A stretch of 64,000 nucleotides of DNA from Ketobacter sp. (GTDB taxonomy: Bacteria > Pseudomonadota > Gammaproteobacteria > Pseudomonadales > Ketobacteraceae): contig NZ_RCHN01000032.1 of NCBI RefSeq assembly GCF_003671495.1, positions 92,251 through 156,250 on the forward strand. Direction: 5' to 3'. A program made the position numbers and the translations under genes. Below the pieces are notes generated by a model that did not search any database, was not told the origin of the DNA, and saw only the letters and a program-made list of their open reading frames with translations. The stretch's first letter is position 1; each line of letters begins with the position of its first letter. Positions 1 through 8,078 of the stretch are shown here, in pieces.

Positions 1-828
1 GCGGCCGGTGTCCTGCAAGGGGATGGCCCGGTGTGGCCTGGCCATGGCCAACGGATGGCCGGCGGGGTCCGTGCGCGTCACTTCCACACCGGTGATATGG
101 TGTCCTTCGTAGTGCCAGTCAGTGGCGTTTGAGTAGGGCAGAAAGGTGCCACCCATTCTGCGCACGTAAGCGGTAATGGGATTCCATATTGTGCTGGTGG
201 CATCCGCGGGCAGCGCAGATTGTTTGGCATTTTCCAGGCTCAGCCCGCCCATCAGGCGACAACTCTGCAACAGATGGTAGGCGCTGATCCCGCCCGGATA
301 GTTGAAGTAGGCGTCGCGGAACAAGCGCAATATGGGCAGGTTGTGGGCCATCTGGGGCAGCATGCCCCGTTCCATGCACCAGGCGCTAAAGCTCTGCTCA
401 TCGCAGGCTTTGAGGGCATCGGTTCCGCGCAGGGTCAGCAGATAGGCTTCGCTCATGATGCGATCGAGGTTCTGGCGCTCAGTAATGCCAAGGGTGGGCA
501 GGGTGACGCTTTGTTTGGCCACGTCAAAGGCACTGGCACCGTCGATTGTGTGCAGTTGTTTGCTGACCGGGTCCAGCATGTGCCCGGCACTGCCCATGTC
601 CAACAGAGTGGTGTCCAGATCGATGCCGGCCCGTTTCATCAGGCCTTTCAGGTTGTGGTAAAAGCCCACCACCCGCTGCCCGCCGGGTTCGTATTCTTCT
701 TTGCCCGGTTCGGCACCGTGCATGACGGTCAGCTCGATATTGCTGCCTGATCGCTCCAGTAAACGGGCGGCGGCACCCAGGCCAGCGGGGCCGGCACCAA
801 TCACCAGTATGCGGGGTTTAGTGTTCAT
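1..828 (-). CDS. FAD-dependent oxidoreductase, amine-oxidase/carotenoid-desaturase-like (N-terminal part)
   Basis: The reading frame is open for 276 codons from an ATG at 828 to the window edge, so only the N-terminal part is visible. Residues 6-20 form a Rossmann dinucleotide-binding loop (VIGAGPAGLGAAARLL), typical of flavoproteins that bind FAD at the N terminus. Further in, a stretch reading NPITAYVRRMGGTF resembles the conserved segment of phytoene-desaturase and protoporphyrinogen-oxidase-like amine oxidases. The start overlaps the last 11 bases of the upstream MpaB-family oxygenase gene, so the two are probably translationally coupled and may act on one substrate. The substrate cannot be deduced. 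The family assignment rests on the FAD fold; the desaturase-like subfamily is inference. Confidence 0.75.
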   Translation of the reverse strand, partial: MNTKPRILVIGAGPAGLGAAARLLERSGSNIELTVMHGAEPGKEEYEPGGQRVVGFYHNLKGLMKRAGIDLDTTLLDMGSAGHMLDPVSKQLHTIDGASAFDVAKQSVTLPTLGITERQNLDRIMSEAYLLTLRGTDALKACDEQSFSAWCMERGMLPQMAHNLPILRLFRDAYFNYPGGISAYHLLQSCRLMGGLSLENAKQSALPADATSTIWNPITAYVRRMGGTFLPYSNATDWHYEGHHITGVEVTRTDPAGHPLAMARPHRAIPLQDTGR

Positions 829-2239
829 GTTGCTGCCAGGCAAAGGGCGCCTGCGGGTACACAGGCGTTGTGTTGCGGTCGGCGGTGCTGTTGCGGCCAT
901 CAGTGCTGCTGCGGCCATCTGTATAGGCAGCGGCGTCGGTGGTGTACCTGGCGTGACCGTAATCCAGCAGCAGGCGCTGAATTCTGCGAATCAACAGGCT
1001 GTCGGCTATGGGCGCCAATAGTGGCAACCGTGAGGCAATGGTATGGAATGCCACCTGCGGTGCCAGATACAGTGCCGTCAGGCTGAATTTGAGGTAGTCC
1101 ATGGGCTTGGATTCAATGCCCATGCGCCGGGCGATGGAAGCGCGGTCTTTGCCTGGAAACAGGCGCTCAAAATAAACCCGGGAAAAGCTGCGCTCAAAGC
1201 TGTTGTAGAGGCGGCTGCGCAAGCGCTTATCGGATGGGCGATAGGCTGCCATGGTGGCGCGGGCCAGGGCACCGCAGGTGGCATCGTCATACCCGTCCCG
1301 CAGGGTGGCGTAGTACGTGGTGATGAGGTCGAGGATGCCGGCCGGGGTGGCGGGCAGTAATTCTTGCGGCAGCCCCAGCAGGTAACTTTGGTAGCGGCAC
1401 AGTTCCACGATGGCCTGCTCCCTTGCGGTGAAACGCTTGCTCCGCCGGCGCATGGCTTTGGCCGCCAGCAGCAGGGCCGGCACCATGCCCGCGGGCATCT
1501 GGTCTATTTGGGGAATGGGAATGCCATAGACGTTCACATCCCAGCGTTTGGAACGGGTCAGCAGGTTGAAACGCACCATGGAATGCATCAGCCGCACCAT
1601 GGCCGCGGCCTTGAAACCCACACCATGGGGTTGCAGTGCGCCGGGCAGGCAGGCGGTGGTGAAAAAGCTGGCGGTCTCCTGCATGCGGCGGGCGGCGGAC
1701 TGGCCCGCCAGGGTGCCGGTGAGGGCCATGGGCAAGCCGGAATACGCATTGGTGAAGGTGGCAATGAACAGGCTACGAATCACGAAAGGCACCTGGATGG
1801 CCATGTGAATGCGGGTGTAGCGGGCGCCTTCTTCCACCCGATCCAGGTCGAGCCAATCGGGTACGTGCGCCAACTCGTCCATAAACCGGTGCAATTCCGG
1901 TGGTGCATTCGGCACCGTGGCGATGCCCTTGTCGCAGGCGGTGATGAGCATATCCATCAGGCGCCGAAAGCCATAGCAGGGCAGCAGGGCAGCATAGGCA
2001 TCAGAGACGGTATCCCCCAACATGGTGTAGGCACTGAAGCGTTCCACCCGATCCAGATCCCGCAGTATTTGGATGCGCCGATCACTTTGGCTGGCGGGCA
2101 ACAGGCTTTGATCGCGGACGCTGCCGGCAAAGCGGTACGGCACGATGCTCATGTCCACATCGCCATAGAGGGATGGAATCAGTTTGCGCTGGTTCGCCAC
2201 TTTCAATTGAATCGAATCGGTCAGGTCTGTCATGATCAA
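818..2239 (-). CDS. Oxygenase of the MpaB / latex-clearing-protein family (DUF2236)
   Basis: This 473-residue protein has the all-helical look of the DUF2236 family, which includes the fungal ER-bound oxygenase MpaB and bacterial rubber oxygenase Lcp, both heme-dependent enzymes that cleave isoprenoid double bonds. Two family landmarks are visible: an R-x-x-E-T stretch at 185-189 (RMQET) and a histidine at 219 within VRLMHSMVR, in the place where Lcp has its axial heme ligand. There is no export signal, unlike secreted Lcp. Translation may start at either of two ATGs (2239 or 2233). It is the first gene of an operon with the flavoprotein at 1-828 and is divergent from an ABC1 kinase gene. The physiological substrate is unknown. 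Confidence 0.75.
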   Translation of the reverse strand: MIMTDLTDSIQLKVANQRKLIPSLYGDVDMSIVPYRFAGSVRDQSLLPASQSDRRIQILRDLDRVERFSAYTMLGDTVSDAYAALLPCYGFRRLMDMLITACDKGIATVPNAPPELHRFMDELAHVPDWLDLDRVEEGARYTRIHMAIQVPFVIRSLFIATFTNAYSGLPMALTGTLAGQSAARRMQETASFFTTACLPGALQPHGVGFKAAAMVRLMHSMVRFNLLTRSKRWDVNVYGIPIPQIDQMPAGMVPALLLAAKAMRRRSKRFTAREQAIVELCRYQSYLLGLPQELLPATPAGILDLITTYYATLRDGYDDATCGALARATMAAYRPSDKRLRSRLYNSFERSFSRVYFERLFPGKDRASIARRMGIESKPMDYLKFSLTALYLAPQVAFHTIASRLPLLAPIADSLLIRRIQRLLLDYGHARYTTDAAAYTDGRSSTDGRNSTADRNTTPVYPQAPFAWQQHEH

Positions 2240-2392
2240 TTGCCTGTTTTATGTGCGTGCTGTTGCCTATGATAGTGAGCGGGTTGCGGCTGGATATGGT
2301 CTAAATCGGCAAAAACGTTTCTATTCTGGCGCGCTGGGTGGCAATGTCGTCTTCAGCCAGTACCCTGTGGACACAACGGAATACAATCAAGA

Positions 2393-3634
2393 ATGACCAA
2401 ATTTCTGATTACCCTGTTGGGTGTGGCCCGCTGTCTGCGGGCGGTTGTTGTCTTCAGTGTGATGGGATTGGATTATTGGCTCTTTCCCCGCAGCCGCACG
2501 TTGGATGCCCGTAATGCCAGGCGTCTGGAGTGGCTTCTGCGTCGCAACGGTGGCACCTGGATCAAGGCCGGCCAGTTCCTCAGTGCGCGCCCCGATTTAT
2601 TGAAAGCCCCCTACATCGAGCGGCTGGTTCCACTGCAATACCAGGTGGAGCCGGAGCGGGATGCCCATGTTTACTCCGTGTTGAAACGTGTGTACGGCGA
2701 TGCCTGGTATGCACGTTTCGAAGAGTTTCATCACACACCGGTGGCCGGTGCGTCCATTGCCGTGGTGTATCGCGCCCGTTTATTGGATGGGCGGGAAGTG
2801 GCACTGAAAATCAAGCGCAAACACATTGATCACCTGTTCGCAGTGGATCTGGCGTTTTATCGTCTGATCGCCCGGGTGGCTTCCCGGTTGTCCGGCAAGT
2901 TTGATCTGGTGGGGGCGGTGGATGCGTTCCTGCGTTCCCTGTCCCGCGAGCTGGACTTTGTGCAGGAGGCGCAGAACGTAAAAACCTTCGGTGCCTTGCC
3001 GCACCTGCCGGGGGTGCGCATCCCGGCGCTGATTGAGGAATGCTGCAACGATCAGGTGGTGGCGCTGGAGTGGATGGAGGCGATGCCCATAGTGAGCTAT
3101 CTGGAGTCGGCCTCGGCGTCGGAACAGGAGCGGCTGATCACCCTGTTGCAGAACAGTTATATCCAGCAGATTGTGCGCTTTGGTCTGATGCAGGGTGACC
3201 CCCACCCGGGTAACTTTATGGTGACCGCGGCCGGGGAACTGGTGTTGCTGGATTTTGGTTTGCTGGCACCGTTAACGGATGCGGAACGGGTCAGTTATGT
3301 GAACATCATGCTGGCCATCATTGAGGGTGACGTGGCGGCATTTGCCCGGGCGCTGGAGCGGGCCGGTGTCACCAATCTGCCGGTCAGTGCTTTCTCGGGC
3401 AAGCTGGTGAATGTGCTGGCCTCGGTGAGCATGTCCGGAGCGTTTCAGTTGTCCAATGACGAGCTGGAAGCCTTGCTCCTGGATTTGTATCGAATGTTGA
3501 ACCAGCATGCGGTGTACATACCGGATCACTTTTTATTGACCGGGCGGGTGCTGATCGCGCTGACCGGCCTGATTCGTCGCTACGGCTGCGCCCCGCAGCC
3601 CATTCAGATCAAGCAAATATTGTTCGATGTCTAG
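2393..3634 (+). CDS. ABC1/UbiB-family atypical protein kinase-like protein
   Basis: This 413-residue protein carries the diagnostic ABC1/ADCK/UbiB elements: K-A-G-Q at 58-61 in the family-specific N-terminal extension, an ATP-binding lysine in VALKIK near 139, ELDFVQEAQN near 186-195, the catalytic-loop D-P-H-P-G-N at 269-274 and D-F-G at 287-289. The Ala-rich loop that replaces the Gly-rich loop reads PVAGASIAVV. Members act in ubiquinone biosynthesis or lipid homeostasis. It is shorter than UbiB and lies outside any ubi operon, so it is more likely a paralogue serving another lipid or quinone process. It is divergent from the MpaB/flavoprotein pair, and shared function with them is only a guess. 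No strong ribosome-binding site is visible. Confidence 0.85.
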   Translation: MTKFLITLLGVARCLRAVVVFSVMGLDYWLFPRSRTLDARNARRLEWLLRRNGGTWIKAGQFLSARPDLLKAPYIERLVPLQYQVEPERDAHVYSVLKRVYGDAWYARFEEFHHTPVAGASIAVVYRARLLDGREVALKIKRKHIDHLFAVDLAFYRLIARVASRLSGKFDLVGAVDAFLRSLSRELDFVQEAQNVKTFGALPHLPGVRIPALIEECCNDQVVALEWMEAMPIVSYLESASASEQERLITLLQNSYIQQIVRFGLMQGDPHPGNFMVTAAGELVLLDFGLLAPLTDAERVSYVNIMLAIIEGDVAAFARALERAGVTNLPVSAFSGKLVNVLASVSMSGAFQLSNDELEALLLDLYRMLNQHAVYIPDHFLLTGRVLIALTGLIRRYGCAPQPIQIKQILFDV

Positions 3635-3960
3635 GCCGAGCGGCTGGTGGCTTACTTTGTGATTTTGAGTAACGGTCAGTACTGTTTTGGTGAGATGATA
3701 CAGTTCGATTAAATTGTCTCGTTTTTTTAAATTATTGTTTTTAAAGTATTTAAAAAATACATGATCGTTCAAGAGATGGTTTGAGTACTGGTGAGTTTAG
3801 TTATGGCTTGACTGTTTTTTGATTCATCCCCTATAGTGGCGGTCGCTAAGCGGGCGGTTTTACCCAATGGCCTAAGCGGCACATCCGCCCACCGACAATA
3901 AGAAAAAGCGAATCATCCGTCGCGAGCGGATGCAGTGATTTCGCAGGAGGGGAAGTTCCA
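3635..3960 (+). other. Intergenic region with the leader of the GlxA-type regulator gene
   Basis: This 326-base stretch has no convincing gene. The left half is AT-rich and holds an inverted repeat GTATTT-AAA-AAATAC (3746-3760) upstream of the promoter annotated separately. The right half would be a 5' leader of about 115 bases. A bulged stem-loop at 3911-3940 (AATCA/TGATT outer arm, ATCCG/CGGAT inner arm) ends five bases before the Shine-Dalgarno sequence AGGAGGGG at 3945-3952. The stem could modulate access to that site, but this is inference. Confidence 0.5.
3808..3837 (+). promoter_or_regulatory. Sigma-70-type promoter of the GlxA-type regulator
   Basis: TTGACT (3808-3813) and TATAGT (3832-3837) are separated by 18 bases, a good match to the housekeeping consensus. 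The predicted transcript would start near 3844, leaving a leader of roughly 115 bases before the ATG at 3961. Confidence 0.6.
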
Positions 3961-4938
3961 ATGTACAAGGTCGCAATTGTCCTCATTCCCGAAGCCTTTC
4001 CCCATTCGGTGATCGAACCGTTTGATCTTCTGAGCCGCAGTCAACGGCTCTATCAATATCGTACAGGTCAACGTTCAGGGCCGGATGTGGCGGTGAGCAT
4101 CGTGGCGGAAGACAAGAATCAATTACCGGAATTCAATGGTGTTCGCATTGCCGCATCGGAGGATGTGCACAGCCGCGAGACATTTGATCTGATCTGGATA
4201 CCATCGCTGATGTTGGATAATGGTCTGAGCTATCGCAAGCGCAAGGCCATGATGAGCTGGATTCGGCAACAGGTCAGTGCCGGGGCCCAGGTGGCCACCG
4301 TCTGCACCGGGGCGTTTTTGCTGGCGGAAACCGGCCTGTTGAATTTCAAGGTGACCACGGTGCACTGGTCATTTGTGGAGATGCTGTCAGAGCGGTATCC
4401 CTTGATCACGGTGAATCCGCAGGTGCCCGTGTATGCGGATGACGGTTTTTACAGTGCGGCGGCGGACGAGGAATGGCTGGCCCTGGCGCGGGAAGTCTTG
4501 CAGGCGCAATTCGGTAAGGAAGTCTCAAAAAAAACCGCAGAGCTGTTCAGCTTCAATGCCGTGGCGCAGTCCGCGGTGCCCAGGGCGGAGCAGCTCGGTG
4601 CGCGGCAATCGGCCCACGATGCGGTGGCGGAGAAAACCAAAACCTGGCTCACCGCCCACATCGCCGAAAACAATCTGATTGTGCGGGCAGCCAAGGAATT
4701 GGGATTAAGTGAAAGCTCGCTGGCGCGGCGTTTCAAAACCGCCCACCGGGTGTCGTTGATCGGATTTATCCAGGATGTGCGCATCGAACGGGCCAAGGAT
4801 GCCCTGGAGCTGACCAGTATGCCCATCGAGCGCATCAGTGATCTGGTAGGGTATCGCGACAGCAGTTATTTCCGCCGCCTGTTCAAGATCAAAACCGGCA
4901 TGACGCCGAAGGAATACCGTAAACACTACAGCGCTTGA
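3961..4938 (+). CDS. GlxA-family transcriptional regulator (DJ-1/PfpI domain + AraC helix-turn-helix)
   Basis: The protein has 325 residues. The N-terminal half (about 1-195) is a DJ-1/PfpI-like amidotransferase-fold domain with the nucleophile-elbow cysteine retained at 115 (TVCTGAF). The C-terminal part (about 225-325) is an AraC/XylS double helix-turn-helix ending in DLVGYRDSSYFRRLFK and GMTPKEYRKH, the family signature. Such regulators activate catabolic genes for carnitine, amino acids or related compounds; the ligand here is unknown. The start is set by an excellent Shine-Dalgarno sequence 8 bases upstream. The gene is convergent with a TetR gene, only 16 bases between the stop codons. 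No target gene is obvious beside it. Confidence 0.9.
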   Translation: MYKVAIVLIPEAFPHSVIEPFDLLSRSQRLYQYRTGQRSGPDVAVSIVAEDKNQLPEFNGVRIAASEDVHSRETFDLIWIPSLMLDNGLSYRKRKAMMSWIRQQVSAGAQVATVCTGAFLLAETGLLNFKVTTVHWSFVEMLSERYPLITVNPQVPVYADDGFYSAAADEEWLALAREVLQAQFGKEVSKKTAELFSFNAVAQSAVPRAEQLGARQSAHDAVAEKTKTWLTAHIAENNLIVRAAKELGLSESSLARRFKTAHRVSLIGFIQDVRIERAKDALELTSMPIERISDLVGYRDSSYFRRLFKIKTGMTPKEYRKHYSA

Positions 4939-4954
4939 GTATGCTGCGCGGGGA

Positions 4955-5557
4955 TCAGCAGCGGTATTCCTGGAACAGGAATTTGAAATAAAACTCCACG
5001 CTGTCCACCAGCGATCCCTTGTCGCCCAGCACCCAGGAATAGGTGGCGCCGATGCAAATGTCGGAAACAATTTTCAGCAGGTCGGAGGAGCGGGTTTCGG
5101 GAATACTGCCGTCTTTGCTCAGGCTCTTGAACAGCCCTTCCGCCACCGTGGAATTGGAATGCATGATGGCGTGATGAATTTTCTGAATCTCCGGCATGCA
5201 TTCGCCGGCGTCTTTAATCAGCACGTGAACGAAGGATTTGTTCTGCTCCAGGTGGCGGGCCACATCGATGGCGGCGGCTTTCAGTCGTTCCAGGGGTGTT
5301 TCGGAACCGGTCAACAGGCGCAGGATTACCATGTCGCGAATGAACTGAAAATTTTCCTCCACCACTTTAAGCAGAATTTCATCTTTGCTGGCGAAGTGTT
5401 TGTAGATGGTGGCCTTGCTGACGCTGGCCGCGTTGGCGATATCCGAGACTTCGGTATTGCGAAACGAGCTGGCCGCAAACAGGTTTTGCGCTGCGCACAG
5501 TATTTGGGTTTTGCGATCGGTCAGTGCCTTGCCGAGCCAGGTATCATTGCTTGTCAC
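4955..5557 (-). CDS. TetR/AcrR-family transcriptional regulator
   Basis: The protein has 200 residues and starts at a GTG codon. Residues 12-60 are a TetR-type DNA-binding domain: ILCAAQNLFA, then VSDIANAASVSKATIYKHF with the recognition helix, followed by ASKDEILLKVVEE. The C-terminal ligand-binding half is divergent, as usual, so the effector cannot be read. A GGATGAG sequence lies upstream of the GTG. The neighbouring 420 bases upstream hold no gene, so it is probably autoregulated or acts at a distance. The product is confidently a TetR repressor; its regulon is unknown. Confidence 0.88.
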   Translation of the reverse strand: MTSNDTWLGKALTDRKTQILCAAQNLFAASSFRNTEVSDIANAASVSKATIYKHFASKDEILLKVVEENFQFIRDMVILRLLTGSETPLERLKAAAIDVARHLEQNKSFVHVLIKDAGECMPEIQKIHHAIMHSNSTVAEGLFKSLSKDGSIPETRSSDLLKIVSDICIGATYSWVLGDKGSLVDSVEFYFKFLFQEYRC

Positions 5558-5978
5558 GTAGTGCGCTCATCCAACATAAATCCGGAACCGGTGATTCGGT
5601 AGAGTCGATTCCCGGGCTGAAAGTGTACTACAGATCGGGGACGATGAGGCATTTAGGCGGCAAATAAGCGGGTTTTTCGGTGCAATGCGGTGCTGGGGCC
5701 ACACCTGGGTACCTGGGGAATCTGGAAAAGAAGCCCAGAGAGGGGCTCTGGGCATAAAGCACTAAAAGGGCTAACTTTCATCACGAATCAACACGAAAAA
5801 TTCCGTTCCTTCTCGCTTTGCCTGCACGGTCTTCGACCTGCATTCACTTCACTTTTCGCTGCTCGTGAAAGGCTAGATTAACCCGCTCTGGTGCCAGGCA
5901 GTAAGGTCTGAATCCTGCAATTTCAGGCCGTTTTGATTGCCATTGCCCGGTCTTTGCATCTGGGCTTTGCCCAGTGCG
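5558..5978. other. Non-coding gap between the TetR gene and the HDOD gene
   Basis: About 420 bases with no convincing gene. It must contain the TetR gene promoter (near 5558-5640) and the 3' trailer of the HDOD gene. A short hairpin CTGGGC-TTT-GCCCAG (5960-5974) follows directly on the HDOD stop codon but has no T-run. A stronger terminator-like hairpin lies at 5733-5753. Nothing else is recognised. Confidence 0.5.
5724..5753 (-). terminator. Probable intrinsic terminator downstream of the HDOD gene
   Basis: On the minus strand a perfect 8-bp stem, GCCCAGAG / CTCTGGGC with a 5-base loop (5733-5753), is followed by a pyrimidine run TTCTTTTCC. It lies about 225 bases past the HDOD stop, so it would end a long trailer. 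Confidence 0.4.
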
Positions 5979-7367
5979 TCAACCCTCCAGGTTTTTTGCC
6001 ATCTGGCGCAGTTCATCCTTCATCGCCACCACATGATTGATGACGTGCAGCGCATCCTCCTGCGCCAGCCCCAGCTCTTCAAAGATGCGTTCGTTGATGG
6101 GGTGCACCGGGCCCTGGATCAGACCCACACCCCGCAGCAACTGGTTGGTGAGGTACAGCAGGCGGGCATACAGATTGTAATCCCCCTGATAGCCGGGATA
6201 GTTCTGCCAGCGCAAGGCGTGAATCACTTCTTCGGGCATGCTCCAGCAATCCATCAGCTGGCTGGCCAGGGTTTCCCGGTCAATGCCCAGTACGTGTTGT
6301 TCGAGCAGGTGCGGGTCCACATGGGTGTTGGCTTCGATGCTGCGGCAGATCACTTTGAAGTACGGGGGAAAGATGTGCGCCAGCACCAGATAACCGTAGT
6401 TGGAAAGCAGACCACTGAGATAGGCCAGCCCCATGGACGGGCGCCGCTCTGACGGCATGGCTTTTACCAGGCCTTCCATGGTCACCGCGCAATACACGGA
6501 CTGATCCCAGAACGGAGTTACCCCATGGGGACCGCCCTTGGGCAGTTCCAGGGTGCGGCCCAGGGCCAGGCCCAGCGCCAGGTTGATCACCAGATCAAAA
6601 CCCAGCACCCGCACCACCGCATCGTGCACCGAGCGAATGGCACCGGGCGCAGCATAATAGGGGGAACTGGCCCAGCTCACCACCTGGGCTGCCAGGCTCG
6701 GGTCTTTCTCCACCAGTTCCGCCAGTTCGCCGACACCGGCATCGGGATCAATGCGCAACTGAATGATCTGCTCCGCGGTCTCCGGTAAGGGCGGCATCTC
6801 CAGAGTTTCTTCCAGGCGCCGCTTGATGCGCAGCTGGGTGAACTGGTTCACCGAGTGTTCGGTGGCCCTGCGGTCGTCGCTGTTGGGGGAAAACTCATCC
6901 AGCGCCACACAGAAATCCGCCTGTCTGCCGTTGGCCACCAGCTTGGCGAACTCACTTTGCGGCAGTTTCAGGAAGTGGCCGCTGTTGCCCATTTCCAGAT
7001 ACAGGTCACCGGCGTGTTTCAGGCGTTTTTCCACCACCAGGGGCAGGCTGTCGTTGAGCGGAAAGTCCGGCAGATGTTCCAGGCCCTGGGAACGGGCCAT
7101 CTGCTCGTATTCCTGGGGGGGAATGGCTTCCAGATTGCGGCCCTGCTGCTCACAGAGGCGGCTCAGGTCCAACAGGCTGTCGGCCGGAATCAGGGCCTGC
7201 AGGTGGCCTATGGAATCTTTCAGGATCACCAGCTTCACCACCTGGCTTTGGGTGAGCTGATCCCCGCGACACAGTTGGTGCAGCGGCGCGATTTCCGCTT
7301 CTTCGATGATCTGGTAGTGGATCCCTTGGGAGTCAAGCCGCTCGCTGACGGTTGGGGGAATGGGCAT
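5979..7367 (-). CDS. YbaK-like / HDOD two-domain protein
   Basis: From the ATG at 7367 the protein has 462 residues. The N-terminal ~150 residues resemble the YbaK/EbsC/ProX fold of tRNA-editing deacylases, with VVKLVILKD and the HFLKLPQSEFAKLV segment. After a linker, residues from about 185 on form an HDOD domain, starting MPPLPETAEQIIQLR and running through EKDPSLAAQVVSWAS and VHDAVVRVLGF. HDOD proteins are non-hydrolytic relatives of HD phosphohydrolases used in signalling. An in-frame ATG lies 60 bases further upstream, but the 7367 start has GAGGTGAG just before it and removes a non-conserved tail. Proteins with this pairing are known in Pseudomonas relatives; the role of the fused editing-like domain is unclear. 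Confidence 0.8.
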   Translation of the reverse strand: MPIPPTVSERLDSQGIHYQIIEEAEIAPLHQLCRGDQLTQSQVVKLVILKDSIGHLQALIPADSLLDLSRLCEQQGRNLEAIPPQEYEQMARSQGLEHLPDFPLNDSLPLVVEKRLKHAGDLYLEMGNSGHFLKLPQSEFAKLVANGRQADFCVALDEFSPNSDDRRATEHSVNQFTQLRIKRRLEETLEMPPLPETAEQIIQLRIDPDAGVGELAELVEKDPSLAAQVVSWASSPYYAAPGAIRSVHDAVVRVLGFDLVINLALGLALGRTLELPKGGPHGVTPFWDQSVYCAVTMEGLVKAMPSERRPSMGLAYLSGLLSNYGYLVLAHIFPPYFKVICRSIEANTHVDPHLLEQHVLGIDRETLASQLMDCWSMPEEVIHALRWQNYPGYQGDYNLYARLLYLTNQLLRGVGLIQGPVHPINERIFEELGLAQEDALHVINHVVAMKDELRQMAKNLEG

Positions 7368-7460
7368 GTTACTCACCTCACAATCTGCCATGCCCTTAAG
7401 CATAGTAGCGCACTGAAATGCTGCCACAGTGGCTCTTCAGGTGGGCTGGAGAATGTCAGG

Positions 7461-8078
7461 CTATGTGATTGATTTCCCCTCATCAGAGTGCGGTGTTGGG
7501 CATTCCAGCAGGAAAAAAATCGTGTTCTTGGCCTCTTTCTGCTTGAGGGTGCGCCAATGCTCCGGCAGGCGACTGGGCCGGAACTCCGCTTCCGCCTCCA
7601 GGTAAATCCTGGTGGTGGGCTGAATGAAGCCCCGGTACTCCAGCAGATATAGACAGGGTTGCAGCAGATCCCGGTGGAATGGGGGGTCCAGAAAGATCAG
7701 GTCGTAGGGTTGCGGGGTTGCCTGCGACTGCTGCTTGAGCCAGGCCTCCGCCGGCCGGTGGTGCACCGCCGCCTGCTGGCAACCCAGGGTTTTCAGGTGC
7801 TGGCGGATGGACTGGGCGGCCTGGGGGCTGGCATCCACAAAGTCCACGTGGCGGGCACCGCGGGAGAGGGCCTCCAGGCCCAGGGCGCCGCTGCCGGCGA
7901 ACAGGTCCAGGCAACGGGCCCCTTCCACATCGAACATCAGCCAGTTGAACAGGGTTTCCCGGTAGCGGTCCAGGGTCGGGCGCAGGCCTTCCTCGGCGGT
8001 GAAGCTGAGGCGCCGCCCCCGCCACTGGCCGCCAATGATACGCAGTTCGCTTTTGCCCGCCGCAGCGCGCTTACTCAC
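7461..8078 (-). CDS. rsmD: 16S rRNA (guanine966-N2)-methyltransferase RsmD
   Basis: RsmD methylates G966 of 16S rRNA in the assembled small subunit. The 205-residue length fits the family. Visible motifs are RIIGGQWRGRRL at the N terminus, the SAM-binding DLFAGSGALGLEALSRGA and the catalytic DPPF in LIFLDPPFHRD. The ATG at 8078 overlaps the last 8 bases of the upstream M16-family gene, so it is translated as part of the same transcript. In many gammaproteobacteria rsmD sits beside ftsY; here the M16 pair and the AddAB-like pair lie between them. Confidence 0.95.
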   Translation of the reverse strand: MSKRAAAGKSELRIIGGQWRGRRLSFTAEEGLRPTLDRYRETLFNWLMFDVEGARCLDLFAGSGALGLEALSRGARHVDFVDASPQAAQSIRQHLKTLGCQQAAVHHRPAEAWLKQQSQATPQPYDLIFLDPPFHRDLLQPCLYLLEYRGFIQPTTRIYLEAEAEFRPSRLPEHWRTLKQKEAKNTIFFLLECPTPHSDEGKSIT

